From Mucilaginibacter oryzae (GTDB lineage: Bacteria; Bacteroidota; Bacteroidia; Sphingobacteriales; Sphingobacteriaceae), in contig NZ_QGHA01000004.1 of the NCBI RefSeq assembly GCF_003148845.1, forward strand, positions 248,001 to 312,000: 64,000 bases of DNA. The letters run 5' to 3'. Of this stretch, positions 26,725-35,643 are shown in pieces. Under the pieces are notes generated by a model. It saw only the letters and a program-made list of their open reading frames with translations, ran no database searches and was not told where the DNA came from. Every line of letters starts with the position of its first letter. The first letter of the stretch is position 1. The translations under genes were made by a program, and so were the position numbers.

Positions 26725-27588
26725 ATGAAAGGAATTATCCTGGCAGGCGGCTCAGGTACCCGTCTTTATCCTATAACAAAGGCCATCAGTAAACAACTAA
26801 TGCCTATTTATGATAAGCCAATGATTTATTATCCCCTGTCGGTATTGATGCTGGCCGGGATCAATGAGATACTAATTATCACAACACCTGACGATCAGCC
26901 CGGATTTAAACGTTTATTGGGCGATGGCAGCGAACTCGGTTGCCGCTTTGAGTTTGCTGTGCAGGAGGTTCCGAATGGGCTTGCACAGGCATTTGTTATC
27001 GGTGCCGACTTTATTGGCAATGATAAAGTAGCCTTAGTGCTGGGTGATAATATTTTTTACGGATCTGGTTTCAGCACGCTTATTCAAAGCTTTAATGATG
27101 TAAACGGAGCAGCTATCTTTGCCTACCCCGTTGCCGATCCTGAACGCTATGGCGTTGTTGAGTTTGATAAAAATTTTAAGGCGCTTTCTATCGAAGAGAA
27201 GCCTTTAAAACCAAAATCGAACTATGCTGTTCCGGGTTTATATTTCTATGATAACCAGGTTGTTGAAATAGCAAAAAATATTCCAGCTTCGCCAAGAGGC
27301 GAATTTGAAATTACCGATGTTAACAAGGTATACCTCGAAAAACAGCAGCTTTTTGTAGGTGTAATGGATAGGGGTACGGCATGGCTTGATACTGGTACAT
27401 TTGATTCATTGAGTGATGCTACTGAATTTGTTAGGGTGATTGAAAAGCGCCAGGCTACAAAAATAGGTTGCATTGAAGAGGTTGCCTACCGCATGGGATA
27501 TATCAGTTATGATGAGCTTCAGGCCATAGCGGTAAAATATATCAAAAGCGGATATGGTAAGTATATTCAAAGCATTGTCCGGCAGTAA
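26725..27588 (+). CDS. rfbA: Glucose-1-phosphate thymidylyltransferase
   Basis: A 287-residue nucleotidyltransferase making dTDP-glucose from glucose 1-phosphate and dTTP, the first step toward dTDP-L-rhamnose. [20 protein letters not shown] is the N-terminal loop; [32 protein letters not shown] (metal-binding Asp) and [20 protein letters not shown] are signature segments, with [14 protein letters not shown] near residue 220. Length is standard. In this order rfbA is the last of four rhamnose genes. It is followed after 62 nt by gmd, probably on the same transcript. Confidence 0.96.
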   Translation: MKGIILAGGSGTRLYPITKAISKQLMPIYDKPMIYYPLSVLMLAGINEILIITTPDDQPGFKRLLGDGSELGCRFEFAVQEVPNGLAQAFVIGADFIGNDKVALVLGDNIFYGSGFSTLIQSFNDVNGAAIFAYPVADPERYGVVEFDKNFKALSIEEKPLKPKSNYAVPGLYFYDNQVVEIAKNIPASPRGEFEITDVNKVYLEKQQLFVGVMDRGTAWLDTGTFDSLSDATEFVRVIEKRQATKIGCIEEVAYRMGYISYDELQAIAVKYIKSGYGKYIQSIVRQ

Positions 27589-27650
27589 AGTTGTCTATAT
27601 CATACTGCATTAACGTTATACTAAACTAAAGTCATAATAAATTTGGTTAA

Positions 27651-28766
27651 ATGGTAAAAATCGCGCTAATTACAGGTATTACAGGCCAGGATGGCGCATA
27701 TCTGACCGAGTTATTACTTTGCAAAGATTACATAGTTCATGGTATTAAAAGACGGAGTTCGTTGTTTAATACCGATAGGATTGATCATTTATACCAGGAT
27801 CCGCATGATGCTAATAAAAACCTGATATTGCATTACGGAGATCTTAGCGACAGTACTAATCTCATTCGTATTATTCAGCAGGTGCAGCCCGATGAAATTT
27901 ATAATCTCGGGGCAATGTCGCATGTTAAAGTAAGTTTTGATACCCCGGAGTATACTGCCAATGCCGATGGCATAGGTACGTTACGCTTACTTGAAGCAAT
28001 CCGTATTCTGGGTCTCGAAAAGAAAACCAAGATTTACCAGGCTTCAACTTCCGAACTTTATGGTTTGGTACAAGCTGTACCACAGTCAGAAACCACGCCA
28101 TTTTATCCTCGGTCGCCCTATGCCGTGGCCAAATTATATGCTTACTGGATTACTGTGAACTATCGCGAAGCGTATGGTATTTATGCCTGCAACGGGATTT
28201 TGTTTAACCATGAAAGTCCGCTGCGCGGCGAAACCTTTGTTACCCGTAAAATTACGCGTGCAGTTGCTAAGATTGCCATGGGCCTGCAGGATAAATTATA
28301 TCTGGGTAATCTTGACGCACAGCGCGATTGGGGGCACGCTAAAGACTATGTTGAAGCAATGTACTTGATATTGCAGCAGGAAGTTGCAGAAGATTATGTA
28401 ATAGCTACCGGAGTAACAACCCGTGTACGCGAGTTTGTACGCCTTGCCTTTAAAGAACTTGGTATTGAGGTTGAATTTAAAGGCGAAGGTGCTGATGAAA
28501 AGGGATATGTAGTTAGCTGCAGTAATTCCGATTTTCAGGTGGCTATTGGTAAGGAGATAGTTGCTGTTGATGAGAAATATTTTCGCCCTACGGAGGTAGA
28601 TCTCCTGATCGGTGATCCCACGAAATCAAAAACAAAATTAGGCTGGGAGCCAAAGTATGATTTGCAGGGTTTGGTTAAGGAAATGGTAGCCGCGGATGTT
28701 GACTTATTTAGGCGTGAAAAGCTGCTTGAAGATTCGGGCTATAGCATTAAACAACAGTTTGAATAA
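27651..28766 (+). CDS. gmd: GDP-mannose 4,6-dehydratase
   Basis: A 371-residue extended SDR that makes GDP-4-keto-6-deoxymannose, the precursor of GDP-L-fucose. The N-terminus shows [19 protein letters not shown], with [18 protein letters not shown] (the RR(S)SSxNT substrate/NADP loop) next to it. [10 protein letters not shown] and [15 protein letters not shown] give the catalytic Thr/Ser-Glu and Yxxx[21 protein letters not shown] and [15 protein letters not shown] are hallmark segments. It ends 7 nt before fcl. The pair gmd-fcl indicates fucose in the envelope glycan. Confidence 0.96.
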   Translation: MVKIALITGITGQDGAYLTELLLCKDYIVHGIKRRSSLFNTDRIDHLYQDPHDANKNLILHYGDLSDSTNLIRIIQQVQPDEIYNLGAMSHVKVSFDTPEYTANADGIGTLRLLEAIRILGLEKKTKIYQASTSELYGLVQAVPQSETTPFYPRSPYAVAKLYAYWITVNYREAYGIYACNGILFNHESPLRGETFVTRKITRAVAKIAMGLQDKLYLGNLDAQRDWGHAKDYVEAMYLILQQEVAEDYVIATGVTTRVREFVRLAFKELGIEVEFKGEGADEKGYVVSCSNSDFQVAIGKEIVAVDEKYFRPTEVDLLIGDPTKSKTKLGWEPKYDLQGLVKEMVAADVDLFRREKLLEDSGYSIKQQFE

Positions 28767-28773
28767 GACTTTA

Positions 28774-29718
28774 ATGGAAAAGGATGCAAAAATATACATA
28801 GCCGGTCATAGGGGTATGGTCGGTTCGGCAATTTTGCGCAAGCTGGAAAATGAAGGTTTCACCAACTTTATTACACGTACATCGGCAACGCTTGATTTGC
28901 GTAACCAGCAGCAGGTAGCTGATTTTTTTTCATCAGAAAAGCCCGATTACGTTTTTCTTGCAGCGGCTAAAGTAGGCGGCATTATAGCTAATAATACTTA
29001 TCGGGCCGAATTTTTGTATGATAACCTGCAGATCCAGAATAATATCATTCATAACTCGTATTTAAACGGCGTAAAAAAGCTGATGTTTCTTGGCTCAAGC
29101 TGCATCTATCCTAAAATGGCGCCACAACCGCTAAGGGAAGACTACCTGTTAACCGGCCCGCTCGAAGATACAAACGAACCATACGCTATTGCAAAAATAG
29201 CCGGTATAAAAATGTGTGATGCTTATCGTGCTCAATACGGCTGTAATTATATTTCGGCAATGCCAACTAATTTGTATGGTTACAACGATAACTACCATCC
29301 TCAAAATTCGCACGTTTTGCCGGCGTTGATCCGCCGCTTTCACGAGGCTAAAGAGAATCAAGTACCATCTGTTACTATCTGGGGCACGGGATCGCCCAAA
29401 CGCGAATTTTTATTTGCCGATGACCTTGCGGAAGCTTGTTATTACCTGATGCAGAATTATAACGAGCCTGGACAGGTAAACGTAGGTACAGGCCAAGATA
29501 TCTCCATAAAGGATCTGGCATTGCTTATTAAAAAGATAATTGGTTACGAGGGCGAAATTAATTTTGATACCTCTAAGCCTGACGGTACACCGCGTAAGCT
29601 AATGGATGTTACTAAACTAAACGAAGCAGGCTGGAAATACCACACCACACTTGAACAAGGTATTACGCTTGCTTATAATGATTTTTTGAGTAAAGGGGAA
29701 ATGGTAGCACAACGTTAA
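28774..29718 (+). CDS. fcl: GDP-L-fucose synthase
   Basis: A 314-residue bifunctional epimerase/reductase that converts GDP-4-keto-6-deoxymannose to GDP-L-fucose. [18 protein letters not shown] is the NADP loop, [33 protein letters not shown] (catalytic Ser and Cys) and [17 protein letters not shown] (YxxxK) follow, and [20 protein letters not shown] contains the active-site His. ATG 28774 was chosen: upstream in-frame sequence lies inside gmd and is not homologous. It closes the nucleotide-sugar block and is followed by a strong bidirectional terminator. Confidence 0.95.
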   Translation: MEKDAKIYIAGHRGMVGSAILRKLENEGFTNFITRTSATLDLRNQQQVADFFSSEKPDYVFLAAAKVGGIIANNTYRAEFLYDNLQIQNNIIHNSYLNGVKKLMFLGSSCIYPKMAPQPLREDYLLTGPLEDTNEPYAIAKIAGIKMCDAYRAQYGCNYISAMPTNLYGYNDNYHPQNSHVLPALIRRFHEAKENQVPSVTIWGTGSPKREFLFADDLAEACYYLMQNYNEPGQVNVGTGQDISIKDLALLIKKIIGYEGEINFDTSKPDGTPRKLMDVTKLNEAGWKYHTTLEQGITLAYNDFLSKGEMVAQR

Positions 29719-29740
29719 GCAATCAATTACAATATCTGTT

Positions 29741-29793
29741 TAAAACTAAAAATCCTCAATATCCTCCAGGGAAGTTGAGGATTTTTAGTTTTA
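29741..29793. terminator. Bidirectional terminator between fcl and cysN
   Basis: Perfect 19-bp arms (AAACTAAAAATCCTCAA and its complement) flank a 15-nt loop, with A- and T-runs inside the arms. It separates the convergent fcl and cysN genes and can terminate both. Confidence 0.9.
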
Positions 29794-29813
29794 GTTCACC
29801 GTGCTCATGAGCG

Positions 29814-31055
29814 TTACAGGAACGTTCCTGCCGCTACAGTTTCATTGGTCGATTCGTCAACCAATATCATTGACCCTGTGATTCGGTTTTTCCGGTATCC
29901 ATCAAAAACAACAGGTTGCGTGGTACGCAAACGTATTTTTACCATGTCGTTCATTTTGATATCGGCATTTTCCTCGTTTTTTTCGAGTGTGTTGATATCC
30001 AGTTTATAATAAACTTCTTTAATAATCGCCATCACCTCGCGGGTGGTGGTTTTCAAATAATATTTGGCGCCGGGGCGGGGTGCGCGGGTTGCCATCCAGC
30101 AAATCATAGCATCCAGATCCTGGCTTACCTCCGGTTCGCTTTCGTTTTTTACGATCATATCGCCGCGGCTTACATCGATGTCATCTTCCAGGGTAATTGA
30201 TACCGACATCGGTGCAAAAGCTTCTTCAACCGGCCCCGAATAGGTATCTATGGATTTGATGACCGAAGTTAAACCTGATGGCAGTACAGTAACTTTATCG
30301 CCGGGTTTAAATATACCGCCTGCTATGCGGCCGGCGTAGCCACGGTAATCATGGTATTCCTCAGCATGCGGGCGTATCACGGTTTGTACCGGAAACCGCG
30401 CATCGGCATGGTTTTCATCGCCTGCGATGTGGATGGTTTCGAGGGTATGTAAAAGGCTGGTACCGGTATACCAGGGCATCGATGCGGATTCATTAACCAC
30501 GTTATCGCCCGCGAGTGCACTGATCGGTATAAAGCGAATATCCTTTACATCAAGCTTGCCCGCAAAATCGGTGTATTGCTCAACAACCTTATTAAAAGCT
30601 TTTTCGCTGTAATCAACCAAATCCATTTTGTTTACGCAAACTACAATGTGCGGAATTCGCAATAGCGATGCGATGAACGAGTGGCGGCAGGTTTGTTCAA
30701 CTACGCCTTTGCGGGCATCTATCAATACCAAGGCAACATTAGCGGTCGACGCGCCTGTAACCATGTTACGCGTATACTGGATGTGACCGGGCGTATCGGC
30801 TATAATAAATTTTCGTTTCGGCGTAGCGAAGTAACGATAGGCTACATCAATAGTAATACCCTGTTCGCGCTCAGAGCGCAGGCCATCTGTTAACAACGAA
30901 AGATCAACGTGTTGCAGGCCTTTGCGTTCGCTCGATTTCTTTACGGCCTCTATTTGGTCTTCAAAAATGGATTTTGAATCGTACAGCAAACGCCCGATCA
31001 GGGTACTCTTCCCGTCGTCGACACTGCCTGCCGTAGTAAAACGTAATAATTCCAT
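29814..31055 (-). CDS. cysN: Sulfate adenylyltransferase subunit 1 (GTPase)
   Basis: A 413-residue EF-Tu-like GTPase subunit of ATP sulfurylase, which drives formation of adenosine 5'-phosphosulfate. G1 is TAGSVDDGKSTLIGRLLYD, G3 DTPGHIQYTRNM, and G4 NKMDLVDYSE; FIPISALAGDNV gives G5. Domains II and III follow (PVQTVIRPH...GYAGRIAGG). The length indicates the stand-alone form without a fused CysC (APS kinase) domain. It is 52 nt after cysD. No cysC, cysH or sulfotransferase is present in the window, so whether sulfate is for cysteine or sulfated glycans is undecided. Confidence 0.95.
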   Translation of the reverse strand: MELLRFTTAGSVDDGKSTLIGRLLYDSKSIFEDQIEAVKKSSERKGLQHVDLSLLTDGLRSEREQGITIDVAYRYFATPKRKFIIADTPGHIQYTRNMVTGASTANVALVLIDARKGVVEQTCRHSFIASLLRIPHIVVCVNKMDLVDYSEKAFNKVVEQYTDFAGKLDVKDIRFIPISALAGDNVVNESASMPWYTGTSLLHTLETIHIAGDENHADARFPVQTVIRPHAEEYHDYRGYAGRIAGGIFKPGDKVTVLPSGLTSVIKSIDTYSGPVEEAFAPMSVSITLEDDIDVSRGDMIVKNESEPEVSQDLDAMICWMATRAPRPGAKYYLKTTTREVMAIIKEVYYKLDINTLEKNEENADIKMNDMVKIRLRTTQPVVFDGYRKNRITGSMILVDESTNETVAAGTFL

Positions 31056-31107
31056 GTGGTGGTATATTGTACTCCGGTTAATTAACCGAAGGTTTACTGA
31101 TCAAATT

Positions 31108-32013
31108 TTAAAAATAACCTTGTTTTTTCCGGTCTTCCATCGATGTATCCGAGCGTTTGTCATCGCTGCGGTTGCCGCGCTCGGTACTACGGGTTGCTGA
31201 TACCTCTGCAACAATTTTTTCCAATGTATCCGCTTCAGATTCGATACCGCCGGTAATTGTGATATCTCCGAGGGTACGGAAACGCATCAGTTTGTTTTCA
31301 ATGGTTTCGCCTTCGCGCAACTGTAAAAACTCGGATGCCGGTAACCAGGTATTATCGCGATAAACAGCATTGCGCTGATGCGCGAAGTACAATGAAGGGA
31401 TAGCAATATTTTCCTGGAGGATATAGTTCCAGATATCCATTTCGGTCCAGTTACTGATCGGGAATACACGGAAGTGTTCGCCCATACGCTTGCGGCCGTT
31501 AAAAATATTCCATAACTCGGGGCGTTGGTTTTTGGGATCCCACTGGCCAAACTCGTCGCGGTGACTGAAGAAACGTTCTTTAGCACGCGCCTTTTCTTCG
31601 TCGCGCCGGGCACCGCCGATAGCCGCGTCAATTTTATGGCTTTCGATGGTATCAAGCAGGGTAACTATCTGCAACTCGTTACGGCTGGCGTTGATGCCGC
31701 TTTCTTCAACCGCACGGCCTTTGTTTATCGATTCCTGCACCGAACCAACAATTAATTGTACGCCCAGGTTTTCAACCAGTTTGTCCCTGAAATCCATAGT
31801 TTCGGGAAAATTATGGCCGGTATCGATATGGATAAGCGGCATTGGTATTTTGGCAGGCCAGAAAGCTTTTTTGGCCAGGTGAGTAACCACTATCGAGTCT
31901 TTACCACCGGAAAATAATATGGCAGGACGATCAAACTGTGCAACCACTTCCCTGATCACGTAAATGGCTTCCGACTCCAGTTCCTGCAGATGAGTAAGAT
32001 AATATTTATGCAT
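31108..32013 (-). CDS. cysD: Sulfate adenylyltransferase subunit 2
   Basis: A 301-residue PAPS-reductase/N-type ATP-pyrophosphatase family protein, the catalytic subunit of ATP sulfurylase. The PP-loop is ILFSGGKDSIVVTHLA near residue 32, followed by MPLIHIDTGHNFPETMDFRD, the AIGGARRDEEKARAKER segment and the conserved ISNWTEMDIWNYI near residue 195. The C-terminus is rich in Arg/Asp/Ser (RSTERGNRSDDKRSDTSMED), typical of CysD. It is first gene of cysDN and has an unusual triple 10-bp element upstream. Confidence 0.96.
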   Translation of the reverse strand: MHKYYLTHLQELESEAIYVIREVVAQFDRPAILFSGGKDSIVVTHLAKKAFWPAKIPMPLIHIDTGHNFPETMDFRDKLVENLGVQLIVGSVQESINKGRAVEESGINASRNELQIVTLLDTIESHKIDAAIGGARRDEEKARAKERFFSHRDEFGQWDPKNQRPELWNIFNGRKRMGEHFRVFPISNWTEMDIWNYILQENIAIPSLYFAHQRNAVYRDNTWLPASEFLQLREGETIENKLMRFRTLGDITITGGIESEADTLEKIVAEVSATRSTERGNRSDDKRSDTSMEDRKKQGYF

Positions 32014-32070
32014 TGTTAGCTATGAATACCCTGCTAATTCCACCTAAATAGTAGATTTTAGCTATTGAAC

Positions 32071-32100
32071 TGCAATTATACATAATTATGCACAATTATA
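32071..32100. promoter_or_regulatory. Three near-repeats at 10-bp spacing upstream of cysD
   Basis: TGCAATTATA, CATAATTATG and CACAATTATA lie head to tail, one helical turn apart, about 58-87 nt upstream of the cysD start. The middle copy is a perfect palindrome. This looks like an operator for a multimeric regulator of cysDN; no regulator is known here. Confidence 0.35.
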
Positions 32101-32168
32101 GTGCTATGTAATTGGAATTTAGCAAAGCCGGCAGAACAAATAGGTACAAAGCCATCGGGCAAAAACAG

Positions 32169-33140
32169 TTAGGCCCGCGTCTGGATTGTTTTGATCATTT
32201 GGTTAATAACATCCGGGGCGCCGGCATCAAACCAGGTAAAGTCCTGGTCTCGCCTAAACCAGGTAAGCTGCCTTTTAGCAAAGCGCCTGGTGTTTTGTTT
32301 GATGAGGGCGATGGCTTCATCAAGCGTGGCCTTCCCGTCAAAATAATCAAACACTTCCGAATAACCTACGGTATTTAAAGCATTCAGATGCCGGTAAGGC
32401 AGGAGCGATCGCACTTCTTCAATCAGTCCTTGTTGTACCATTAAATCTACCCGGAGGTTGATGCGCCCGTAGAGCTTTTCGCGCGGCATATCAAGTGCAA
32501 GCTTCACAATATTAAAAGGTCGTTTATTGAAATTGGCATTACGGAAAGATGAAAAAGGTTTGCCTGAGGTTTCAAAAACATCCAATGCCCTGATAATGCG
32601 TTGCGGGTTGTTCAAATCAACTTCGGCGTAATAATCCGGGTCAACTTCTTTAAGGCGTTGCTGTAGGTAACTTATGCCTTTCTGCTGTAATTCGAGATTT
32701 AACTTGTCGCGTATTTCAGGATCGGCTGTAGGCAAATCGTCAAAGCCTTCGCAGATGGCTTTGATGTATAGTCCTGATCCACCAGCCATGATTACTTTAT
32801 CATGCGTTTTAAAAAGCTCATTCAAAAGTGGTAAGCCCTGTCGCTCAAAATCACCTACTGAGAAATTTTCCGTTATCGAATGCGAATCAATAAAATAGTG
32901 TTTGGCGGCGGCAAGCTCATCAGTATCAGGCTTGGCTGTGCCGATACTCATCTCCCTGAAAAACTGCCTTGAATCGGCAGATACAACAACCGTATTGAAA
33001 TGCTGCGCCAACTTAATGGCAACCGCAGTTTTACCAACAGCGGTTGGGCCGGCAACTACAATAAGGGAAGCCCCCTCTAAATCTTCTATGGAAGGGGAAA
33101 CTTTTAATAATTGATTTGGTGTTTTAGTTAAACTATTCAT
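32169..33140 (-). CDS. miaA: tRNA dimethylallyltransferase
   Basis: A 323-residue enzyme that adds dimethylallyl to A37 of tRNAs reading UNN codons. The P-loop VAGPTAVGKTAVAIKL is followed by VSADSRQFFREMSIGTAKP (catalytic and substrate Asp-Ser-Arg-Gln), then HYFIDSHSITENFSVGDFE and VMAGGSGLYIKAICEGFDD. Most MiaA proteins start a few residues before the P-loop; here about 27 residues precede it, and nucleotides 33070-33107 encoding residues about 12-24 match one arm of a G/C-rich intergenic repeat seen again at 55939-55976. The second arm lies just upstream of the start codon. The N-terminal extension therefore appears to come from a repeat insertion. Confidence 0.94.
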   Translation of the reverse strand: MNSLTKTPNQLLKVSPSIEDLEGASLIVVAGPTAVGKTAVAIKLAQHFNTVVVSADSRQFFREMSIGTAKPDTDELAAAKHYFIDSHSITENFSVGDFERQGLPLLNELFKTHDKVIMAGGSGLYIKAICEGFDDLPTADPEIRDKLNLELQQKGISYLQQRLKEVDPDYYAEVDLNNPQRIIRALDVFETSGKPFSSFRNANFNKRPFNIVKLALDMPREKLYGRINLRVDLMVQQGLIEEVRSLLPYRHLNALNTVGYSEVFDYFDGKATLDEAIALIKQNTRRFAKRQLTWFRRDQDFTWFDAGAPDVINQMIKTIQTRA

Positions 33141-33178
33141 TTAAAGGCCCTCCCTTCCGGGGAGGGGTGGGTGGGGTA
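33070..33178. repeat. Two-arm hairpin repeat overlapping miaA start and abutting a stop codon
   Basis: Arm A (33070-33107, beginning GCCCCCTCTAAATCT on the + strand) and arm B (33141-33178, TTAAAGGCCCTCCCTTCCGG...) match the pair at 55939-55976 and 55987-56024, with a 33-nt rather than 10-nt spacer. Arm A and the spacer are translated as the miaA N-terminus. Arm B fills the gap to the stop codon of the upstream gene with no base to spare. Confidence 0.8.
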
Positions 33179-33844
33179 CTAATAGTCATCACTACTGCCA
33201 CCACGGTGCGATCTGTCGTCGTCATCAAAGTTTTCATCGTCGCTAAACTCGTTGCTGAACTCGTCTTCCTCTTCTTCCTCGTCGTGGCCGGAAACTCCTT
33301 TTTCTTCCGGCAGTTCTTCGGTATCAGTAACTTCCGAAAAATCTTCGGCATCCTCAGGGTTGAAGGCCATTTCGTTCAAAAAGTCAAAATCTTCTGTTGT
33401 TGGCGGTAACACGGTTGGGTTAAATACATTGCCGAATTGTTTAGGCGCCTCGCCAACTGATTTTACAACCAAAGGATAGGTAGTACCTGGTTTTTCATCT
33501 AAAATGATCTTCAGTAGTTCAACATGAAAATCAAAAGGGCGATCAAAATTAAAGGTGTAATAAAATTTCTGGTGCGGATCATCAATATAACTTGATAATT
33601 TCACTTTGCCCATTAAGGCCACGCCACGGTCAATGCGTCTTTGGTTTGGCATAAAAGTTATTTCCTCACCTTTGGTCCATTGATCATTACTGATATAGAA
33701 TGATGAAGAATATTCCGGATTATAACCGGTTGACTGATGAATTGCGCGGTGAAGATCTTCGAAAGTTTGGTTCGATTTAACGTCAATCTCTCTCGTAACG
33801 TCATCATAGTCTTCAAAAGTAACCCTGAACCTGTATAGTGCCAT
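33179..33844 (-). CDS. pRiA4b ORF-3-like protein with acidic tail
   Basis: A 221-residue cytosolic protein. The first 60 residues, YRFRVTFEDYDDVTREIDVK then FEDLHRAIHQSTGYNPEYSSSFYI, resemble the plasmid pRiA4b ORF-3-like domain found in many small bacterial proteins of unknown function. The middle has no family I recognise. The last 65 residues are strongly acidic (runs such as EEEEEDEF and DDENFDDDD), ending in a short Arg/His/Gly/Ser segment. The TAG stop at 33179-33181 directly abuts a hairpin repeat that separates it from miaA. It may be cotranscribed with cca upstream (39 nt). Function is not known and none is claimed. Confidence 0.7.
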   Translation of the reverse strand: MALYRFRVTFEDYDDVTREIDVKSNQTFEDLHRAIHQSTGYNPEYSSSFYISNDQWTKGEEITFMPNQRRIDRGVALMGKVKLSSYIDDPHQKFYYTFNFDRPFDFHVELLKIILDEKPGTTYPLVVKSVGEAPKQFGNVFNPTVLPPTTEDFDFLNEMAFNPEDAEDFSEVTDTEELPEEKGVSGHDEEEEEDEFSNEFSDDENFDDDDRSHRGGSSDDY

Positions 33845-33883
33845 TGTTTATAGTGGAATTTTGGACAAAAATAATGTTTTAAT

Positions 33884-35296
33884 TTAATTTGTGTCAGCCA
33901 CAACTTTTAAGCCAATTTCCAAACCTTTGGCTATGGTAAAGCTTAAAGCGGCTTCGCGGGTGTTAGGTATTTCGCCTTCCAGGATAGCTTCGCGGATCTG
34001 GTTTTTGATAATGCCAACTTCGCGGCCTTCCTTTAAGCCAAATAACTGCATGATATCGTTACCGGTAACCGGCGGCTGCCAGTTACGGATGCTGTCGCGC
34101 TCTTCAACATCTTTTAATTTTTGTTGAACAAGCTCAAAATTGTTACGATACTTTTTGATCTTATACTCGTTTTTGGTGGTGATGTCCGCTTTACACAACA
34201 GCATCAATCCCTCAATATCATCGCCTGCCTCAAAAAGCAAACGTCTAACCGCCGAATCGGTAACGATAGACTGAGCCAGCACAATAGGCCTCAGGTGCAG
34301 CTGCACCAGCTTTTGCACCTGTTTCATTTTTTCGTTGAGCGGCAGTTTTAACTGGGTGAATATTTTGGGCACCATGCGCGCGCCTTTATCCTCGTGGCCA
34401 TGAAATGTCCAGCCGTGGCCCGGCTCAAAACGCTTGGTTGCAGGCTTGGCAATATCATGCAATATGGCGGCCCAGCGTAGCCAAAGGTCGGGCGTGGTTT
34501 CGCAAATGTTATCCAACACCTGCAGGGTATGGTAAAAGTTATCTTTATGGCCTTTGCCATCAATATAATCAACCCCATAAAGGGCAACCATCTGCGGAAA
34601 AATTTTGTGCAGCAGTTTAGTGTCAAACAGGTAATTAAACCCGATTGATGGTACCGGCGACAGGATGATCTTGTTCAACTCGTCGGTAATGCGCTCCTGC
34701 GAGATAATGCTGATCCTGTCGGCAGTGTTTTTAATAGCCTCAACCGCGATATCATCAATTTTAAAATTGAGCTGGGTAGCAAACCTGATGGCCCGCATCA
34801 TACGCAGCGGATCATCCGAAAATGTCTCGTTAGGATTGAGTGGGGTGCGGATCAGTTTATCATGAAGGTCCTGGATGCCATTGAAAGGATCGAGCAATTC
34901 GCCGTAGGTATCGGGGTGCAGGGAAATGGCCAGCGCGTTGATGGTGAAATCGCGCCGTTTCTGGTCGTCTTCCAGCGTGCCGTTTTCAACAATGGGTTTG
35001 CGCGAATCGCGGCGGTACGATTCTTTGCGGGCGCCTACAAACTCAATTTCCAGGTCCTGGTATTTGAGCGATGCCGTGCCGAAGTTTTTATACACCGCCA
35101 ATTTAACTTTCAGCGTTTTGGCTACCGCTTCGGCAAAGTCGATGCCGTTGCCAATTACCACGATATCGATATCCTTTGATGGGCGGTTTAAAAAAATATC
35201 GCGCACAAAACCACCTATAGCATAAGCCTGTACATTTTGCTGGCCCGCCAACCGGGAAATAACAGAAAATACGGGATGCCTGAGGTGTTGCTGCAT
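33884..35296 (-). CDS. cca: CCA tRNA nucleotidyltransferase (class II, with HD domain)
   Basis: A 470-residue class II tRNA nucleotidyltransferase/poly(A) polymerase family protein that builds or repairs the 3' CCA end of tRNA. The polymerase head motif is YAIGGFVRDIFLNRPSKDID (Gly-Gly and metal-binding Asp-x-Asp) near residue 27-48. FTINALAISLHPDTYGELLD, DPLRMMRAIRFATQL and RISIISQERITDEL follow in the usual order. An HD phosphohydrolase domain is visible as LRWAAILHDIAKP near residue 265 with FHGHEDKGARM. A -7 box lies upstream at 35328-35335. Whether it adds CCA or only poly(A) cannot be told from sequence. Confidence 0.92.
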   Translation of the reverse strand: MQQHLRHPVFSVISRLAGQQNVQAYAIGGFVRDIFLNRPSKDIDIVVIGNGIDFAEAVAKTLKVKLAVYKNFGTASLKYQDLEIEFVGARKESYRRDSRKPIVENGTLEDDQKRRDFTINALAISLHPDTYGELLDPFNGIQDLHDKLIRTPLNPNETFSDDPLRMMRAIRFATQLNFKIDDIAVEAIKNTADRISIISQERITDELNKIILSPVPSIGFNYLFDTKLLHKIFPQMVALYGVDYIDGKGHKDNFYHTLQVLDNICETTPDLWLRWAAILHDIAKPATKRFEPGHGWTFHGHEDKGARMVPKIFTQLKLPLNEKMKQVQKLVQLHLRPIVLAQSIVTDSAVRRLLFEAGDDIEGLMLLCKADITTKNEYKIKKYRNNFELVQQKLKDVEERDSIRNWQPPVTGNDIMQLFGLKEGREVGIIKNQIREAILEGEIPNTREAALSFTIAKGLEIGLKVVADTN

Positions 35297-35327
35297 GGTT
35301 TGATGCTTGAAAACGCTAATAAGGGTA

Positions 35328-35335
35328 CAAAGGTA
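35328..35335 (-). promoter_or_regulatory. -7 box upstream of cca
   Basis: On the reverse strand TACCTTTG matches TAnnTTTG exactly, 32 nt before the cca start. No good -33 TTTG was found at the expected distance. Confidence 0.42.
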
Positions 35336-35358
35336 AGATTAATTAGGGATTGTGCATC

Positions 35359-35587
35359 CTGTAGTTGCAAACTACAGATATAGTGTGTTTGAAGTTTAAA
35401 ACTTCGGATAGCGGAGACGATAATGTTTTATTGTCCTTGCGCTCGTTTGCAACGAGCGCTTAACGTGGTTTCGCGATTGCATCGCGCGGTTTGCGTTTTA
35501 AACGCAAACCCATATTAAGCGCTCGTTGCAAACCCATATTAAGCGCTCGTTGCAAACCCATATTAAGCGCTCGTTGCAAACGAGCGC
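35359..35587. repeat. Array of palindromes with embedded 24-bp tandem repeat
   Basis: Six perfect or near-perfect palindromes occur in 230 bases: 35359-35377 (CTGTAGTTGCAAACTACAG), 35391-35405 (GAAGTTTAAAACTTC), 35439-35459 (GCGCTCGTTTGC...), 35472-35486 (CGCGATTGCATCGCG), 35488-35510 (GGTTTGCG...) and 35567-35587 (GCGCTCGTTGC...). The outer 21-bp pair are inverted versions of each other. This fills the gene-free gap 35297-35643 between cca and tsaC. The palindromic GTTGCAAAC cores suggest a REP-like element or a structured RNA. Confidence 0.75.
35506..35577. repeat. Three perfect 24-bp tandem repeats
   Basis: The unit AAACCCATATTAAGCGCTCG plus TTGC is present three times in a row (35506-35529, 35530-35553, 35554-35577). 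No spacers lie between units, so this is not a CRISPR array. Confidence 0.92.
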
Positions 35588-35643
35588 AAGAATGTTATAT
35601 TGAAATACTTTTGCCTAACCTCTAATCTCCAGTCTCTAATCTC

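Noticed and set aside
35506..35577. Three 24-bp repeats considered as a CRISPR array
   Set aside because: The units are directly adjacent with no spacers, and no cas gene is nearby.
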